Source of the DNA: Desulfobulbaceae bacterium
GTDB taxonomy: Bacteria; Desulfobacterota; Desulfobulbia; Desulfobulbales; Desulfocapsaceae
DNA length: 7,543 nt
Reading direction: 5' to 3'
NCBI GenBank assembly: GCA_030599175.1
Contig: JAUVON010000126.1
Span: 1 to 7,543 of the forward strand
Shown here: piece after piece, positions 5,777 through 7,543 of the stretch
How positions within the stretch are numbered: the stretch's first letter is position 1
How the letters are laid out: each line of letters opens with the position of its first letter
Notes under the pieces: generated by a model
Databases searched by the model: none
Told to the model about the DNA's origin: nothing
The model's input: only the letters and a program-made list of their open reading frames with translations
Position numbers and translations under genes: made by a program

Positions 5777-5806
5777 CCACCTATCATGCAAGTGCGAGAG
5801 GTCTGT

Positions 5807-7300
5807 CTACTTCACTAACTCGATCTCTCCCGGCCGCCAGGTCTGGTCAATCCAGGGCTTGAGCGGGGAATACATGCGAAGGATCACGAACCAGCTCTTG
5901 TCGGGAATCGTCTCGACCCAGTTGTTCTCGTAACCCTTCGGCGCCTTGGGTCCGAAGTAGATGGAGTAGGACCCATCCTTGTTTTTCTTGATATCCTCGT
6001 CGTTACCGCCAACGCTCGGGAACTTCTGGTTGCTTTGCAGCATCGAGCGCGTCTGGGTGTCGTAGACCGTGACGGCCCAGAAATTGCCCACGGGCGGGTC
6101 GGCAGGGATGGTCAACTTGTAGGTCTTCGCGCCGTCGAAGGGCTGCTTGTCCGAGTCGATGTAGGTGATGCCGTAGTCGGATCCGGTCCCTTCCCTCGGG
6201 GCAGCCATGGCCGGCGTGACGGCGGTGTAGGGATAGTGGAACGTGATCCGTGCGTCGGTGTTCATGGTCTGGCCGTTCTCGCCGTTGAAGAAGACGTTGC
6301 GTGCCGTGTAACCCATCATCCAGTTGCTGTCGGTATCGGGATAGATCCGCACGCCCTTCATGTTCTTGTCGTATCGGGGGTACCAGATGATGGAGCGAGA
6401 GGCAGCGTTGCCGAGCGCGATTCCGTCGGCGAGGAGCTTCTTCATACGCTCGTCAGGATCAAACTTCTTGCCCTTCTCGATCCCGATCGAGGCGAAGAGC
6501 CCCCGGGTCTCGGCGTCAAGCATCTCAAGGGGCTCATACTGGATGATCTCGTCGAGGTGGTGGTAGTACTCGCTGTTGTTCGGGTGGATGGTGTTGAACG
6601 CCTTCCCGGACGCACTGACGAACTTCATTTCCGGTTTGTCGGCGAACTTCGAGAGCGGATAGACCTTGACGTTGTCCATCACGAGGGAGGCCGCGGCTTC
6701 GACGTCCCCGTTCTTCACCGACGATCGTAGGAAAACCCAGATGCGGTAAGTCTTTGGGCGATAGACGGCGAAACCATCGGGGACCAGGCCGTCATATCCG
6801 GGTGGGAGGTAGAGGTATTTCCCTGCGGTCGGAAGGTTGTTGATGAAACGGAACCAGGCATCGTTGGCTGCGCCGAGAAGACCGTCCGGTACCTCCACCA
6901 CAGTTGGGCCATCGCGCTTCAGGTCGAGGTCGGGAATCGCATAAACGGTCGAGCTGTTGCCGGTCAGGAAGAGGGACTCGGCGCCCATCAGCTTGTCAAA
7001 AATCATGACCTCGTTGACCTCGACCGCGCCGATGGAGTGGGCTCCGTCTATGAGGGCCTTGAGCGAGGCGCCGGGCATTCCCTTCATGAAGGCGTCCATG
7101 GCACGGGTGGTGTCGAGATAGTCATAGACCTTCTCGGCGGTCTCCGGTAGCGGGGCGCCGTCCAGAAACTTCAATGTTCCTATCGATGTTTCAACTTCGT
7201 TCGGGGTAGAGATGGAATCGAGAACTTCTTTGCTAACATCGGCGAGAACTGATTGCCCATAAAACAATGCTGCCATTGTCAATATTGCAGTCTTTTTCAT
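5807..7300 (-). CDS. Secreted DUF1254/DUF1214 domain protein (497 aa)
   Basis: A two-domain family of unknown biochemical role, exported to the periplasm or envelope. The signal peptide is MKKTAILTMAALFYGQSVLA, cut before DVSKE. DUF1254 covers about residues 90-215, with VEVNEVMIFDKLM, YAIPDLDLKRDGPTVVEVPDG and YLYLPPGYDGLVPDGF. DUF1214 lies near the end (about 390-492), with TYKLTIPADPPVGNFWAVTV, YDTQTRSML, YSIYFGPKAPKG, NWVETIPDKSWFVILRMYSP and QTWRPGEIELV. I chose the ATG at 7300 because AGGAGG lies seven bases before it and it begins the signal peptide exactly. Earlier in-frame codons back to 7396 would add about 30 residues ahead of it without a comparable site. The length is usual for the family. 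The gene is richer in G+C than its neighbours (36 of 60 bases at 6001-6060 against 22 of 60 at 2161-2220), which hints at a different origin or stronger codon selection. It is terminated at 5740-5776. Confidence 0.93.
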   Translation of the reverse strand: MKKTAILTMAALFYGQSVLADVSKEVLDSISTPNEVETSIGTLKFLDGAPLPETAEKVYDYLDTTRAMDAFMKGMPGASLKALIDGAHSIGAVEVNEVMIFDKLMGAESLFLTGNSSTVYAIPDLDLKRDGPTVVEVPDGLLGAANDAWFRFINNLPTAGKYLYLPPGYDGLVPDGFAVYRPKTYRIWVFLRSSVKNGDVEAAASLVMDNVKVYPLSKFADKPEMKFVSASGKAFNTIHPNNSEYYHHLDEIIQYEPLEMLDAETRGLFASIGIEKGKKFDPDERMKKLLADGIALGNAASRSIIWYPRYDKNMKGVRIYPDTDSNWMMGYTARNVFFNGENGQTMNTDARITFHYPYTAVTPAMAAPREGTGSDYGITYIDSDKQPFDGAKTYKLTIPADPPVGNFWAVTVYDTQTRSMLQSNQKFPSVGGNDEDIKKNKDGSYSIYFGPKAPKGYENNWVETIPDKSWFVILRMYSPLKPWIDQTWRPGEIELVK

Positions 7301-7416
7301 TTCCATACCTCCTGCCTGGGGTCTGCTGATATATTTAATAGGTTTGCTAACCTTGTTAAGGCTACAGCACTGCGGTAGAAAAGCAAGATAAAACATGGCA
7401 ACCCTAACAATTTCTT

Positions 7417-7464
7417 CATGATCAAGAATTGAGAGTATTCCTGTGAAGTTACAATTTGATCATG
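7417..7464. promoter_or_regulatory. Long inverted repeat upstream of the DUF1254/1214 gene
   Basis: CATGATCAAGAATTG (7417-7431) and CAATTTGATCATG (7452-7464) are complementary over 13 bases, with a two-base bulge and a 20-base spacer. Each arm contains the palindrome TGATCA. The element lies 117-164 bases before the start at 7300, a reasonable place for an operator pair or a promoter-proximal hairpin. A related CAATTGATCA occurs upstream of the barrel gene (about 2678-2687). The remaining stretch 7301-7416 shows no convincing promoter hexamers or coding sequence. Confidence 0.45.
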
Positions 7465-7508
7465 TCCAAAAAACTTACCCTAAAAGGAGTATTCTGCGAC
7501 TTATCAAA

Positions 7509-7543
7509 ATGTATAAGTATTTCAAGAAACCGGACAGTAAATA
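7509..7543 (+). CDS. Possible start of an outward-facing gene cut by the right edge (transposase-like, weak)
   Basis: An ATG opens MYKYFKKPDSK before the window ends. Some IS5-type transposases begin with a similar Met-Tyr-Lys-Tyr-Phe stretch, which is the only basis for the suggestion. A GGAG lies about 20 bases upstream, too far for a normal ribosome site. Eleven codons cannot settle this. The opposite strand is also open from the edge down to about 7450 (ending FRVSFLDMIKL), so a minus-strand gene end is an alternative. Confidence 0.2.
   Translation, partial: MYKYFKKPDSK

Noticed and set aside
6035..6730. Long + strand open frame (231 codons) inside the DUF1254/1214 gene
   Set aside because: It is antisense to a clear family gene, is rich in Val/Gly/Arg/Asp as expected from the complement of G+C-rich codons, and has no signal, motif or ribosome site.
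1..7543. CRISPR array, tRNA, rRNA or riboswitch
   Set aside because: No regularly spaced direct repeats, tRNA-like cloverleaf arms or recognisable aptamer cores were seen by eye on either strand.

Overview
The window looks like chromosomal accessory DNA from a Gram-negative bacterium. Two predicted outer-membrane beta-barrel proteins, several Sec signal peptides and good Shine-Dalgarno sites fit Proteobacteria or Desulfobacterota; nothing here fixes the genus. Every well-supported gene is on the minus strand, so the region reads from right to left. Nearly every product is predicted to be exported. There is no polymerase, transposon body, CRISPR array, tRNA or rRNA.

Reading order, right to left. 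(1) The right edge may hold the first codons of an outward-facing (+) gene, possibly a transposase (weak). (2) A 497-aa secreted DUF1254/DUF1214 protein (5807-7300) has a long inverted repeat upstream and is closed by a strong intrinsic terminator (5740-5776). (3) A 291-aa exported barrel of the family often mislabelled 'neuromedin U' (4817-5692). (4) A tightly spaced run (4716 to 2819): a frameshifted 93-codon exported ORF, an exported Arg/Asp-rich repeat protein, a 76-aa cytoplasmic-looking protein, a DUF2092 protein, and a short exported protein with a G-R-P-x-T-P motif overlapping it by ATGA. Directly after that last stop codon lies an in-frame remnant that reads like the C-terminus of a SYLF/Ysc84-type protein. 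(5) A 249-aa outer-membrane barrel (1781-2530), with a 15-bp stem-loop just upstream of its start. (6) A second DUF2092 plus GRPxTP pair (350-1545), again with overlapping stop and start. (7) The left edge holds a decayed lipoprotein-like gene (1-222).

The central observation is that DUF2092 plus the small GRPxTP protein occurs twice as a translationally coupled two-gene module, on either side of an outer-membrane barrel, in a neighbourhood that also holds DUF1254/1214 and a second barrel. DUF2092 is thought to be LolA/LolB-like, a fold that carries hydrophobic ligands through the periplasm. A plausible but untested reading is an envelope system in which soluble carriers, small basic partners and barrels handle a lipid or other hydrophobic compound. 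The locus also shows erosion: one GRPxTP copy is truncated, two genes are frameshifted and one foreign C-terminus is left as a scar.
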